This document shows, in pieces, positions 1-12,700 of a DNA stretch of 64,000 nt. The stretch's first letter is position 1; every line of letters starts with the position of its first letter. Below the pieces are notes generated by a model. It saw only the letters and a list, made by a program, of their open reading frames with translations. It was not told the DNA's origin and ran no database searches. The DNA is from Lytechinus pictus. Taxonomy: Eukaryota > Echinodermata > Echinoidea > Temnopleuroida > Toxopneustidae. The position numbers and the translations under genes are program-made. The stretch spans positions 36,721,420 to 36,785,419 of the forward strand of contig NC_087247.1 of NCBI RefSeq assembly GCF_037042905.1. The letters run 5' to 3'.

Positions 1-97
1 ACTATAATGTTTTGACTTACAATCCGAAAGATGTGACTGAGCTCACTGTTAGCGCTCTGTTAGGCTAACAACGTTTTTTTTTAATGATGATTATGTC

Positions 98-1560
98 ATA
101 TACTAGTAGACCAAGTGGGTTTAGCCATGATGGTGTTAGATGATCTGACTATGATATCTATTAGTAGACCTAGTGGGTTTAGCCATGATGGTGTTAGATG
201 ATCTGACTATGTCATCTACTAGTGGACCAAGTGGGTTTAGCCATGATGGTGTTAGATGATCTGACTATGTCATCTACTAGTAGACCAAGTGGGTTGAGCC
301 ATGATGGTGTTAGATGATCTGACTATGATATCTACTAGTAGACCAAGTGGGTTTAGCCATGATGGTGTTAGATGATCTGACTATGTCATCTACTTGTAGA
401 CCAAGTGGGTTGAGCCATGATGGTGTTAGATGATCTGACTATGATATCTACTAGTAGACCAAGTGGGTTTAGCCATGATGGTGTTAGATGATCTGACTAT
501 GTCATCTACTTGTAGACCAAGTGGGTTGAGCCATGATGGTGTTAGATGATCTGACTATGATATCTACTAGTAGACCAAGTGGGTTTAGCCATGATGGTGT
601 TAGATGATCTGACTATGTCATCTACTTGTAGACCAAGTGGGTTGAGCCATGATGGTGTTAGATGATCTGACTATGATATCTACTAGTAGACCAAGTGGGT
701 TTAGCTATGATGGTGTTTGATGATCTGACTATGTCATGTACTAGTAGACCAAGTGGGTTTAGCCATGATGGTGTTAGATGATCTGACTATGATATCTACT
801 AGTAGACCAAGTGGGTTGAGCCATGATGGTGTTAGATGATCTGACTATGATATCTACTAGTAGACCAAGTGGGTTTAGCCATGATGGTGTTAGATGATCT
901 GACTATGTCATCTACTTGTAGACCAAGTGGGTTTAGCCATTATGGTGTTAGATGATCTGACTATGTCATGTACTAGTTGACCAAGTGGGTTTAGCCATGA
1001 TGGTGTTAGATGATCTGACTATGCCATGTACTAGTAGACCAAGTGGGTTTAGCCATGATGGTGTTAGATGATCTGACTATGTCATCTACTTGTAGACCAA
1101 GTGGGTTTAGCCATTATGGTGTTAGATGATCTGACTATGTCATGTACTAGTAGACCAAGTGGGTTTAGCCATGATGGTGTTAGATGATCTGACTATGCCA
1201 TGTACTAGTAGACCAAGTGGGTTTAGCCATGATGGTGTTAGATGATCTGACTATGTCATGTACTAGTAGACCAAGTGGGTTTAGCCATGATGGTGTTTGA
1301 TGATCTGACTATGTAATCTACTAGTAGACCAAGTGGGTTTAGCCATGATGGTGTAAGATGATCTGACTATGTCATCTACTAGTAGACCAAGTGGGTTTAG
1401 CCATGATGGTGTTAGATGATCTGACTATGTCATGTACTAGTAGACCAAGTGGGTTTAGCCATGATGGTGTTAGATGATCTGACTATGTCGTGTACTAGTA
1501 GACCAAGTGGGTTTAGCCATGATGGTGTTCGATGATCTGACTATGTCATGTACTAGTAAA
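98..1560. repeat. 58-bp tandem satellite, about 25 copies
   Basis: A 58-bp unit containing AAGTGGGTTTAGCCATGATG and GATGATCTGACTATG repeats head to tail about 25 times with a few substitutions per copy. Copies differ at diagnostic positions (GTCATCTACT, GATATCTACT or GTCATGTACT; GTTTAG or GTTGAG; CCATGATGG or CCATTATGG), and these alternate in blocks, giving higher-order structure. The unit carries stops and is not a multiple of three, so it is noncoding. The array ends abruptly near 1560, just before a G run at about 1589-1600. Confidence 0.97.
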
Positions 1561-2490
1561 CCAAGAAAATACAAACCGCTGGAGATTGGGGGGGGGGGGG
1601 AACTTGTCTCACTCGGGGCTTTAAACGCTATATCGCCCGCAAACACCAAAATGCGTGGTTACGTAAAACTTTACGCTTGTCTGTTGACTGTTTCTTTTGC
1701 TAAACTGCTCCCTAAATGTTTATTTGTTTTAACTCTAAAAACTGTCATACTTATCTTCCTCAAAATATGACCAGAGAAAAACAACATGAATAAAATTGAC
1801 ACAAACAACAAAGCTCGTTATTGGTTCAGCCGCGAGGACAATTGCCTTTTTTGTATTGTAAATGTAATTTGACAGGTCATCAAAAGGACACTGTCCTCAA
1901 AATCCGCCACTTTTTCACAATAACCCAGGTAACAATACAGCGTTGGACCAACGTTGGATCAACGTTGGGAAATTTTTTCCCAACGTTGCCTCAACGTTGG
2001 CAGGCAAACGTTGCATCATCGATAGAAGTGCACGCGCATACATCGTCAGACCAACAACATTTCCAACGTCAGTTCAACGTTGTCCAGCAACAATGTTCCA
2101 ACGTTGTCTGGCAACGTTGATCCAATGTTGGCTAAATAGTCAAATACAACATTGCTACAACGTTGGTTCCAGATCACTAGATATTCAGGAATTTAATTGT
2201 CTATATCCAGTCCAAATTCTGCCAGATGATTGAAGGAAGCAGACTACACAGAAGGAGTCCGACGTCGCGACTAATTCTGCGTATCAGAATAGTATGGTAT
2301 TTTTAAATAGGCACATTTGATGCTTGTATTTCCTTCTTCAATTTCTTCTAGTTATGTGACGGTAGGCCTATATATATCTCGTACTTACTGTGAGAGGCCT
2401 AGCCAGCTGCAAAGGACGAGGGCGTTTCTGGAAATTCTGGTCTTGAACTACATTTATTTTCTTGTTTTTCTCCTTTATTTTCTATATTAA

Positions 2491-3097
2491 AGGATAAGTC
2501 CACCCCAACAAAAAAAATTGATTTGAATAAGTAGAGAAAAATCAAACTAGCATAACACTGAAAATTTCATCAAAATCGGATGTGAAATAAGAAAGTTATG
2601 GCATTTTAAAGTTTCGCTTATTTTTCACAAAACAGTGATATGCACAACTCAGTGACATGCAAATGAGTCAGTCGATGATGTCTATCAACACTCACTATTT
2701 CTTTTGTTTTTTATCGTTTGAATTATAAAATATTTAATTTTTTACAGATTTGCATATAGTGACCGACTTGACTGAACCATAAAGTATTAAACAATGCTAA
2801 TTCCACATGTTCAGGGAGGAATTAATCACTGTTTCACTTGACAATGAGGAGAAAATTAGAATATTTCATATCTCATATAATAAAATACAAAAGAAATAGT
2901 GAGTGGATGACATCATCAGTCTCCTCATTTGCATACCGACCAGGATGTGCATATAACTGTTTTGTGAAATTAAGCGAAACTTTAAAATGTCATAACTTCA
3001 TTATTTTACATCCGATTTTGATGAAATTTTCAGTTTTATGCCTGTTGGATTATTCTCTTTTTATTCAAATCAATTTTTGTTGGGGTGGACTTGTCCT
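2491..3097. mobile_element. MITE, TTAA-flanked, about 250-bp inverted arms (copy 1)
   Basis: The element begins AGGATAAGTCCACCCC and ends with the inverted GGGGTGGACTTGTCCT. TTAA lies immediately outside both ends (2487-2490 and 3098-3101). The arms are inverted for about 250 bp and include a version of CATCCGATTTTGATGAAATT. Copies at 45982-46503 and 47988-48578 share ends and arms. TTAA target sites with purine-first termini fit Kolobok-like transposons by inference; piggyBac also uses TTAA but its termini usually start CCY. No coding capacity. Confidence 0.9.
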
Positions 3098-3489
3098 TTA
3101 ATCGACACATTCGCATCCCCCGGTGCATGCAGCCTCTCTATTCTACCCCATCTTTATTTTTGTTTCCCCTTTGTTTTAGTTCCTCTTTGCCTTCCCATTA
3201 TTTTCCTTCTTTCTCGATTTCTTTTCCCCTTATTGCTGGGGGATACCAAGGGTGACATGGATAGACAAGCAAACTTACTTAATCGACCCCCCCCCCTTGG
3301 CCCCATTGAAAATTATGCGAGTAGTCGTCTGTATATCAATTCTCCAATGAACCAGTTTCTCACGTTCTCAACAATGTGTATATTATGCCTGGATATTATG
3401 TTGACTGTCAAACAAATATCCAACAAACTATAGTTTCCAACATTGTGTCAATGTTAACTGTCAACAACTCTCCAATAAACTATTCCAAT

Positions 3490-4745
3490 TACGCTGTCCA
3501 CGTTGTGCCATTGTCCGTTGTTCAACAACTCTCCATCAAACTAGTTTCTAACTTTGTCAACGTTGTGCCATTGTCGACTGTCCAACAAATCTCTAAGAAA
3601 ATAGTTTCCAACGTTGTTCCGTTGTCGGTTGTTCAGCAACTCTCCATCGAACTAGTTTCCGACGTAGTCAACGCTGTGCCTTTGTTGGCTGATGTTCAAC
3701 AACTATCCAATCAAACACGTTTCCAACGTTGTGACGTTGTTGGCTGTCCAACAAATCTCCAACACACTAGTTTCCAATGTTGTGCCATTGTCTGTTGTTC
3801 AACAACTTTCCAACGTTGCCAACGTTGTGTCATCGTCGATTATCCTACTGATCTCCAACCTACCAATTTCCAACGTTGTGCCAGTGTCAGTTGTTCAACA
3901 ACTTTCCATCTAACTAGTTTCCAGCTTTATCAACGTTGTGTCATGGTCTACTATCTAACTAATCTCCAATCTACCAGTTTCCAACGTTGTGCCATCGTCG
4001 ACTATCCAACAAATCTCCATCGAACTAGTTTCTAGCTTTGACAACGTTGTGCCATAGTTGGTTGTTCAACAACTTTCCATCGAACTAGTTTCCAACGTTG
4101 CCAATCTTGTGTCATCGTCGACTATCCAACTAATCTCTAACCTACTAGTTTCCTACGTTTTGCCATTGTCGACCGTCCAACAAATCTCCGACAAACTAGT
4201 TTCCAACTTTGTCAACGTTGTCTCATTGTCGGTTGATCAACAACTTTCCATCGAACTGGTTTCCAACGTTGCCAACGTTGTGTAATTGTTGGCTGTTCAG
4301 CAACTATCCAATTAAACATGTTTTCATCGTTGTGCCATTGTCGACTGTCCAACAACTCTCCAACTTACTAGTTTCCAACGTTGTGCCATTGTCGACCGTC
4401 CAACAAATCTCCAACAAACTAGTTTTCAACTTTGTCAACGTTGTGCCATTGTCGGTTGTTCAACAACTTTCCAGCGAACTAGTTTCCAACGTTGCCAACG
4501 TTGTGCCTTTGCTGGCTGTTCAAAAACTATCCAATCAAACGTGTTTCCAACGTTGTGACATTGTCGACTGTCCAACAACTCTCCAACTAACAAGTTTCCA
4601 ACGTTGCCAACGTCGTATCATTGTTGATTGTCCATCATCTTTCCATCAAACTAGTTTCCAACGTCGATTCAACGTTAATCCATCAAGTTTTTCCAACGTC
4701 CAACGACTTTCAAGTTTCCAACGTGGAGCCAACGTTGGCTTGTTA
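3490..4745. repeat. Degenerate 51-60-bp tandem array rich in AACGTT
   Basis: Units resemble TTTCCAACGTTGTGCCATTG followed by TCGACTGTCCAACAAATCTC and an ACTAG-containing joint. The spacing is mostly 51 bp, with longer units of about 57-60 bp. Because most periods are multiples of three, long frames stay open, but the frame shifts repeatedly and the reading is monotonous (VVPLSVVQQLS-like), so I treat it as noncoding. Confidence 0.85.
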
Positions 4746-4751
4746 CCTGGG

Positions 4752-7700
4752 AAACCATTACGTTAAAGAAATGAATATACACAACAAAATATCCATAAGG
4801 TAAAATACATCTTCATGATTGAAAAATATCAAAGTGAACAAGAATGAATAAATGAAATATAATAATCATCAATCTTCAAGAATTATTTTTCTTTCAAGCC
4901 TTAATGTTCAGGGGGCAAATGCATGACAAAAATGCGTTATACTTTATGAGACATTGCACTTAACATAATTTGATTTTTTTTTCCTTATGAAACATCACAC
5001 GTTATATCAGGTGCTTTTGAAAGTCGCTGATCATTGCACCTGTGTACCGGAGCATTAATTAAATACTCAACAATCTAGCTACTCAACATGCTTCATTATC
5101 ATAAGTATATGCAATAGTCAAACCCAAAGTGTCCCCAGGAGATATAATCGAACATTAAGTGTGATAAAAAGTGTCAAAGTAAAGATCACTTTTATTAATT
5201 TGTCTAATACCAAAAAAAAATGTTGCGTTCTTTCTCGCCGGGCTTTTTCGGAGCCTCGGAGCAAGGAATCGACTATACAGGGAAACAAAGGTATATGAAA
5301 ATTGCACTTTACATTGTTTAAAATTTAAATTTCTTAAACATTAATTTCATACTACTGCATGATCTTCATGCATACATTTTTTTTTTAAAGAAGAAATATT
5401 CATATCATCTATGTGGCATGGCCTATGGCGACATTTTTTTTATTGATATATATATCAGACTAACTGCAATGAATATAATATCAACTCAAAGGACACTTTA
5501 ATAAGATATAAATTATAAATACCTTGATGATATTATTTCTAGCACCACTTAGTTCTGTACATAATGCATAATTGCAGGTAGTTTACTAACATGCTGCGAT
5601 TAATCTGGAGAACTATAGTCCCCGTTTGAATTGGTTTCATATAAAACAATGATAATCAGAGACGAATGGTCACTTTGATGAAACAAAATCGCATATACTT
5701 GGATTATTAGTGAGTTGTACTTTAAAGTGATATTGGTTCATGGTCACTGATTTAATATATTTTTAATTAAAAATTCATAAAACGGATTTCCATTACACGA
5801 GACCATAAGGGCTAGAAATGGATATTAATATAGCTTAGGTACACTCTTAAAAAGTGGTCAAAGTAATAAATCTGTTGGGAAACATGTGTCAGGCCGATAG
5901 AAATGGTCAATATCAACCAAAATTCTGGTAGATTTTTACCAACAACCTGGTTGGGTTTGAACACTTTGTCGGTCGGACACATATTCATCAACCATGTCAA
6001 CAAATGGACTCTTAATACCAATCCCTTTTAAGAGTTTACTGTAAGGCTAAGCTACAATAAATCCTTCTTTCGATAAAAAAAATCAAATTCACAATTGATA
6101 TGATGGTAAATTATAGTCCAACAGCACCAATCTAGTGGTCAGTATGTGAGCCAAAGATATTATTATTATATTTTTAATTATTATTTATTATTATTTTGTG
6201 TGGCGTTACCTGTGCCTGGGAGGTGAAAAGCGAACTGAATCACTATGACCCGCATGTCTCTCCTCCCGATATAACTGATTGGGGGGAGTGCAGGTGGACC
6301 ACTACGCCGTCCACGTGACTTTTCGAGTGATAATCCATTTTTCGAAGAGGGAAAATTAGAGGGGTGAAAAACAAAAATGAAGAAGGAAATAAGCCTTAAA
6401 AAGGGAAGGAAGGTTACGCGGAGCTATACATGTATAATACCACAATTTGTTTTTCATGAAAAGACATCAGGGAAGGTCAAGTTGTCAGATGATACGAAAT
6501 GGGACGTATTTTTCCTCTAGACGCCATTTTTTTTCGGAAGAAAAGACTGGCGTATAAATGGGGGCTTGGGGCACTTGACCTCGCCCCAATAAAGTTCAAT
6601 TTCCAAGAGAAAAAAAAAAGAAAAATTAGAGTAAAATATAACTTATTTTCTGAATATTATGTTAAAAGCTATCATAAGCTTAACTTTTCATTTGAAAAAA
6701 GTTAAAACTTTAGCTTGCTCGCAACTTTTCACAAGAGAAACCTTGCCCTTTATACATCATATTCTGCCCCATCAAAAAAGGTAAATTACGCCATTGGAAG
6801 AAAGGGACATCATGGGTGCTCAATTGTACATTACAAAAATCTAATGTCTTTCAAAGTCATTCATCGGAAAACGATGTAAATACCCTCATGAAAAAAAATC
6901 ACAAAAAAGTTCCTCTAAAGCAAGCTTTAGTAGTTATAATGCTATGCAGTGTTCATGTTCATCGTTTATCATGTATATTTTTTATCATTTATTTGATATT
7001 GATGATTAAGATTGGAACACTGAATCTACAGATTTTCTTTCCTAGTTTCTCTATATGATGGCGCTCTTCAGTGAACTCAAAGTTTTAGTGGTGACGAAAA
7101 AAGGCCTATAGCCGATACATAATGACAACCCAATATTCTTTTGAGGGGGGGGGGGGGTGGCAAATAACCTAAAAGTTGTGAAATCTTCTAAAATATCATG
7201 AAAGGGGTACAATGTAGACTTACTCAGACCTCCATTTTGTCTTTACTCACTACTTTAAAAAGATTTGTGGTAGTCACCTCTTGCCTAGCCTCCCCCACAT
7301 CATCTCCTGTTTCACCACCCCTGGTGAAACATTATCATTGTGATATTTCTTACGATAGTGGTAAAGCTAATTTTAAGGTGACTTTGGGAGAGCTTGTGTT
7401 TAGCTGTATGGGTGTGTAGAAGTTTAACATAGTATTTTATATATAAACTGTTTATATATATATCAAGCATATTTGTTTGGGGGCTGCCCTAGAGGATGTG
7501 AGGGGTTCAGTTGAGAAGCATGACATAACCTAAAAAGTATACAAGAAAAACACATGCATAAATTATTGTATCATCACACAGAATTATTTGAAACGACTCT
7601 AGGGAAAACATAGAGAAAAAAAACGTTGATTGGGCATTATGGGAACATATGGTATGAATATTTGATGATAATTGAAATAATACTGATTGATTAGTGAAGA

Positions 7701-9119
7701 GGTTCAACAATTTTGCAAAAATAAGGACTCTAATCTGAGAAGGAAAATAATAGATTCAAAGCTTAAGAAAATGTATCACTTATTGTAAGGGGGAAGTTCG
7801 CCTCACACTTCTCCTCATCTCCCCCTTTCTTTCTCGGCCCCTACATCATCCATCTCTCTCTCTCCCCTCTTTCTTCCCCATGTCAACATATCTCTTACAT
7901 TCTCCTCATGAAATGTTGTTCCAAACTGAATCCTTATATGGCGAGTCAAATATATACATATCAGTACACCACTCAATTAATTCTTGTTACTATCATATAG
8001 TATAATATACTTTTATTTGTAAAAATCACAAAATACAATGTATTTCAAAATAATTTCATGCAAAGTATCACTGTGCAATTTCATAGTTTTCTTTGACAAA
8101 CATGAGTATGACGATCATAAAATAAAATACAGGAATATAGTTTAAAGACATAACTGCAGCTATCACACCATCGACTGATGTGTCTTACAGGTTTGCCTAC
8201 AACACATGGGTGAAGAGAGGCAAAGTTAGATTTATGACTCACCAATGAGTGCAAGTGGTACAGCAGGAATCCAACTCCATACCAGGGAAATACATACTGA
8301 TTCAAAATGCCTCCAATTTATATTTTATGAATATATTTCATAGAAACGAATATGGGTTCATATCAAACCATAGCATCGTCACTTAAGAAATAATTAAGAA
8401 CTGGATTCATAAAGATTATGTAGAGTTAGCAATATCATTCATTAAAAGAAAATAATGGCAATTTGATCTCTGTACTGTAAGAAATTTTGTTGTTGTTCAT
8501 TTTCATTTAGGTTCATTTCATTAAGGTTAATGAAATCATGATGAACATGTTTCAATTTTTTTTTCTTCAAAACCAACAATATAATATTATTTTCAACACA
8601 TCACAGAAATCCAATTGAGCATCATACAGTTCGTCTCAAACTATTGTGGAGAACATATGGTGGCAACATTTTCCCCTTGCAGAGATGTAAGAGTTGGGTT
8701 TAATGGAATACCAGTGACAGTTAATGTACAGGTAAACTGGTGGACAATGTTTTTAAGTTAAAATCATGATTGACAAGTTAAAAAGAATGACATTGTTGGC
8801 ATATTCAAATGAGACAATTTATTGAAAAATAAAGGCTCTGAGATGTTCATTGTCTAAAGAGAAAGCCAATTGCGGGACCAAGTCGTACAGAAGGATGAAA
8901 AATTTGGAGAAGCTGTGCCAATGAGTAATATAACTTCTTCTATAACATAATAAGGATTCTACTCTGAAGACCAAGGCACTGAGAATGAAATAAAAATTTA
9001 TTATATAGAGTAAAAAAGGGGAAAAGAATGGTAATAATACATTATCAATTTGAGATTTGCACAGATTTGTCTGGGGTTTTGAGGTCAAGTATCTTTTTTT
9101 TTCATATGTAATTTATGTA
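4752..9119. other. Intergenic AT-rich stretch without recognised gene
   Basis: No open frame here resembles a known protein or shows splice-bounded exon structure. It contains homopolymer runs, a G run near 7145-7158, a CT-rich tract near 7850-7870, and one weak inverted-repeat candidate (5838-6045). Confidence 0.6.
5838..6045. mobile_element. Possible short MITE with CTCTTAAAA ends
   Basis: TACACTCTTAAAAAGTGG near 5840 is roughly inverted at about 6028-6045 (CCTTTTAAGAGTTTACTGTA), giving a span of about 205 bp. The match is short and imperfect, no target duplication is visible and no second copy was seen, so this is tentative. Confidence 0.35.
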
Positions 9120-9335
9120 TTCCATTTTTTTTTCTTTCATTGGGGATTGACCTTGATAGATCAATATGGCCTTTGTCAATCCCCTCCACATTTTGATCTT
9201 CTTTGTGTTTTTTATGTAATATATTGTAACTATTTATACTTGTATTGTTATTATCTATGTATTCGATTGTACTAATATTGTATGTTTTTTACTCAATATG
9301 TGGAAAATAAAATTGAATTGAATTAAATGGAATAG
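9120..9335 (+). mobile_element. 3' end of a degenerate non-LTR retrotransposon
   Basis: A T-rich stretch runs into GTGGAAAATAAAATTGAATT and a short GAATT repeat near 9303-9327. This resembles the 3' UTR, AATAAA signal and simple-repeat tail typical of CR1/L2-like LINEs in marine invertebrates. No reverse-transcriptase reading frame is preserved upstream, so the call rests on tail architecture. Confidence 0.4.
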
Positions 9336-9572
9336 TTACCTTATTTTTCAATCTTTCACTCATCTGTTTTTCTTATTTTTCTGCTCTCACTTGAATCAAA
9401 TCATCAAATTTGAATTGTTGTTTTAAGTGCAACACAACACGATTAAACCAGTCGATAAGACTAGGCAAGGTAGATGGGAAGCTGGTTATAGTTCTAATTA
9501 TAGAATCAATGAACCATCATCAGTTCTTCATTAACAGCTTGTATGTTTGTGTTTGGTGTATTAGCCCACAAT

Positions 9573-9578
9573 CTTTAT
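9573..9578 (-). promoter_or_regulatory. Candidate EEFSEC polyadenylation signal
   Basis: TTTATT on the plus strand reads AATAAA on the minus strand, 62 bases past the EEFSEC stop codon (9641-9643). It is the first canonical hexamer I see downstream of the stop; use is inferred from position only. Confidence 0.55.
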
Positions 9579-9640
9579 TGTCATCCATCAAGTCTTGTCT
9601 TAAAGTCTAGCACAGTCTTTAAATAACTGATAAACTGATG

Positions 9641-9759
9641 TCACTTCTGAATCATCTGTTTCTTCGCATCATAAATGTATCTCTTGAATCTCAGGCTGAT
9701 TTTGATTGGTTGATGATCTTCATGTGACTCTTTGGCTGCACTTGGTTCTTGGCTAGATT
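9641..9759 (-). CDS. EEFSEC: EEFSEC coding exon 16 and stop
   Basis: Residues 546-584 plus TGA. The end ISLRFKRYIYDAKKQMIQK matches the human C-terminal LTFKRYVFDTHKRMVQ in spacing and residues, which fixes the last exon. Confidence 0.94.
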
Positions 9760-12700
9760 CTATCAAATCAAACAAAGATTACAGACAAAAAACACACCAA
9801 TAAATTAATTACCAGTATTTGATTTTAAAAAATACATTAACTCCATCTATCCCGAAGAGATAAATGAGGATGTTGTAATCTACAAAGCATTCTTTAGTAC
9901 AGGATGTATGACAGCTTTTCAATCATATAATCTAGCTGATGGAATAAACAAATAAGAATGCTTGCTCTGTGTAGGCAAGTTTATCAACCCAAATAATGTG
10001 TAAGTCTTCAGTAGGTTGAGTCAATTAAGTCAAGATGGCAGTGATATTTGGTACTCCTCATCTGAAAGTCTCATATTGCAGTATAGGTTAAATGACCAGA
10101 ATCAAATGCAGAAGTTTGAGAATTCTTCTGTGGTACCTCAACATCTACAGTATAGTTATGAAAATAGATTGAATTGAAATAGATTTTCAATCAGATTTAA
10201 GAAAATAAGACCAACATCAGGGGAGTGTTTCATCAACATTTTCATCCGACAAGTTGTCAGATCTGACATCTTTCTCTGATGTTGATTGGCTGAGAGGTAC
10301 TGTTACTATGGTAACTGTCGGATAAACTGGGACTTGTCGGATAAAACGTCCGACAAGTCCTTTCATGAAACGCCCCCCTGGAGTAAAATAATATTTGTTT
10401 TACTTGAAGCTCATTACCTGCTTTGGCTCTCTTTCCTTTCTTCTTTCCACCTAATGCACTGAGCATCTGCACTGTATCTGACTGTAATCCATCTGTATAT
10501 CAAAACACATAGAAACTTATGCAATGAAATAAATGGTGTTACAAACTTTGCATTAATTTTCAACTAGAACTATAATACATGAAAAAATCAATAAGATTTC
10601 TGGGGGGTAATTGCTGTAATTAGGCCTAATACATAAAATGAATCATTTGAAAACACCCTGGTCATTGAATGTAATTCTTGAAATCAACATGCCCCCAATG
10701 TACGACATTGAAATAATGAAAAGATCATCAATTGAAGTACGAAGCCTAAAATTCAAAATAAAACACAAACATATTAGGTCTATATAAGAGAGGGTGCATT
10801 CTAAAATAGCAAAATTCAAGAAATTACAAAACAGTATCTTATCTGGTACGACCATGACCCAGTCCTGTCTCAACTCATGTGTTCATAGTCTACTTGAAAA
10901 GTCTTGGAACGGCCGGCCTCTGCTTCATTCCTGATAACAACTTCATAATGAATATATTCTTTCACTTTCACTCTGGTTATGCCAGATCTTAAGTCAGTAA
11001 AAGAGAATTTCTATTTTCATTCCATAAACTGAAAACTGACCACTGACATGAAATTCCAGACTTTGAATAGCCACAAGATTAATGGACACAAATGATAAAT
11101 GATTTGATATTGAATTCTTACTTGGTATTCTGACTTTGAATTTTCCACTCTGTCCGAATCCTCCCTCTATAATACCCTCCTCGCCAGTTGAGAGTTGAAC
11201 CTTGAGACCAGTAAAGGTTTGTAGGTTGGTTTCCTTCTTGAACAATGATCTCCCAATTACACAATACTCATCAGTCATCTATTGAATATAGAACATTAAA
11301 AATCATTTCAACATTTGAAAGAAATATGACCTATACATTATATCTGATCATAAAATAAGGAATATCTGATCATAAAATAATCCTGATTACTTTTTTCTCA
11401 TCTACTATGCAGCTATTCAAAATAATCTTGAAACTGAACAGAATTTTTTGACAGAATCTTGTAAAATCCTAAATCATTTGGTCATCACCCTTTTTTCAGG
11501 GGGGGGGGAATTTACTCTGTTAATTTGAACATTCAAAATGTTGCTATTTTTCTATTCTATAGTGAATGAATTGAATTCATTTTTCATAATCATATTCATC
11601 ATGATGTACAAGAGAATAACACTGAAAAGTTGTGACATACAGATGGACACTGAGAGGGGGGAAACAGAAACAAACACACAGAGATAAAGAAAGCAAGACA
11701 GAGAAACACAGAGAGAAAGCGAGCAAGACGGAGACGGTTTGTGGTTTATTTCCTATTGGTCAAATACCAATTCGTCCAATTACCAACTTGTCTACTATCA
11801 TTTAGTCTACCATCAGTTTGTCCACTATCCACATGGTCTAATTCCCATTTCGTCCACTCACTATTTTGTCTAATAACCAGTTGGTCCAATAGCCATTTAG
11901 TCATTTACCATTTGGTTCTTATTGGGCGAAATGAATGAAAAAAAAAATGGAAATTAGACCAACTGGTAATGAGACAAAATGGTCATAGAAGAACCAAATG
12001 GATGTTAGGCAATATGTTGATGAACAGAATGGCATTAGACTAATTGAAGGTAGACTATGTCGTGAGAGGACGAGTTGGCAATTTACTGACAGAGACATAT
12101 GGAGAGGAAAGAGACAGACAGAGAAAAAGAAATAGAGAGGGAGATAAAGGATGGGGGTGAGGAAAAAAGGGAAAATGATAAATGGAAAGGAGAAACATCA
12201 AGACATATGACAATGCATATAATCAAACTTACTCTGTCTACAAGTCCTTCTCTTTGTTTAGTTTTATAGATCTTCAGTTTAGGTAGTACTGTTTCAACAT
12301 AATTCTGAAGAAGTAGAACAAATACAATCATAGACTTTTAATACATAATGCAAGCAATTCAAAGATAGTTTCCAGCTCTATCTACACAAAATTTATCTAA
12401 GATTGACTTAAAATAATTTGAGGCAAACTTCGATTACAATTGTTTTTCACACGCGAACTTCTCACTAAGGGGCTTAAGTAACATCTCAACTTTTACAAAA
12501 ATTTACAAACATACAGTTAAAAAAAAAGTTGATATAAGGCGTTTTATTTACATTTGAATTCAATCAGTTTAACACATGAAGACATCAGAAAACATGCTAA
12601 AATTGTCATTATATGATATATATTTCTTCTGGCACTGAAAATTTACATGATCTTAAAACAATAAAGATCCTTCTTCAATTCTATTGTGGAATGCAAAATA

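Larger units (their letters stand above)
1924..4751. mobile_element. 2.8-kb inverted-terminal-repeat element with CAACGTTG subrepeats
   Basis: The left end CCCAGGTAACAA (1924-1935) is exactly inverted at 4740-4751 (TTGTTACCTGGG). Both ends lead into DNA dense in the 8-bp palindrome CAACGTTG: a short arm at about 1940-2170 and a long array at about 3490-4745. An unrelated TTAA-flanked MITE is nested at 2491-3097. I see no transposase and no convincing target-site duplication, so this is a non-autonomous foldback-type element by inference. Several open frames of 60-220 codons in the array are by-products of 51- and 57/60-bp periods and switch frame between copies. Confidence 0.75.

Noticed and set aside
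98..1560. A CRISPR-like array
   Set aside because: Repeats are contiguous 58-bp units without unique spacers in an animal genome; this is a satellite.
3376..4766. Open frames of up to 219 codons with VVPLSVVQQLS-like repeats
   Set aside because: They follow from tandem units whose length is a multiple of three; three frames take over from each other and there is no splice or start context.
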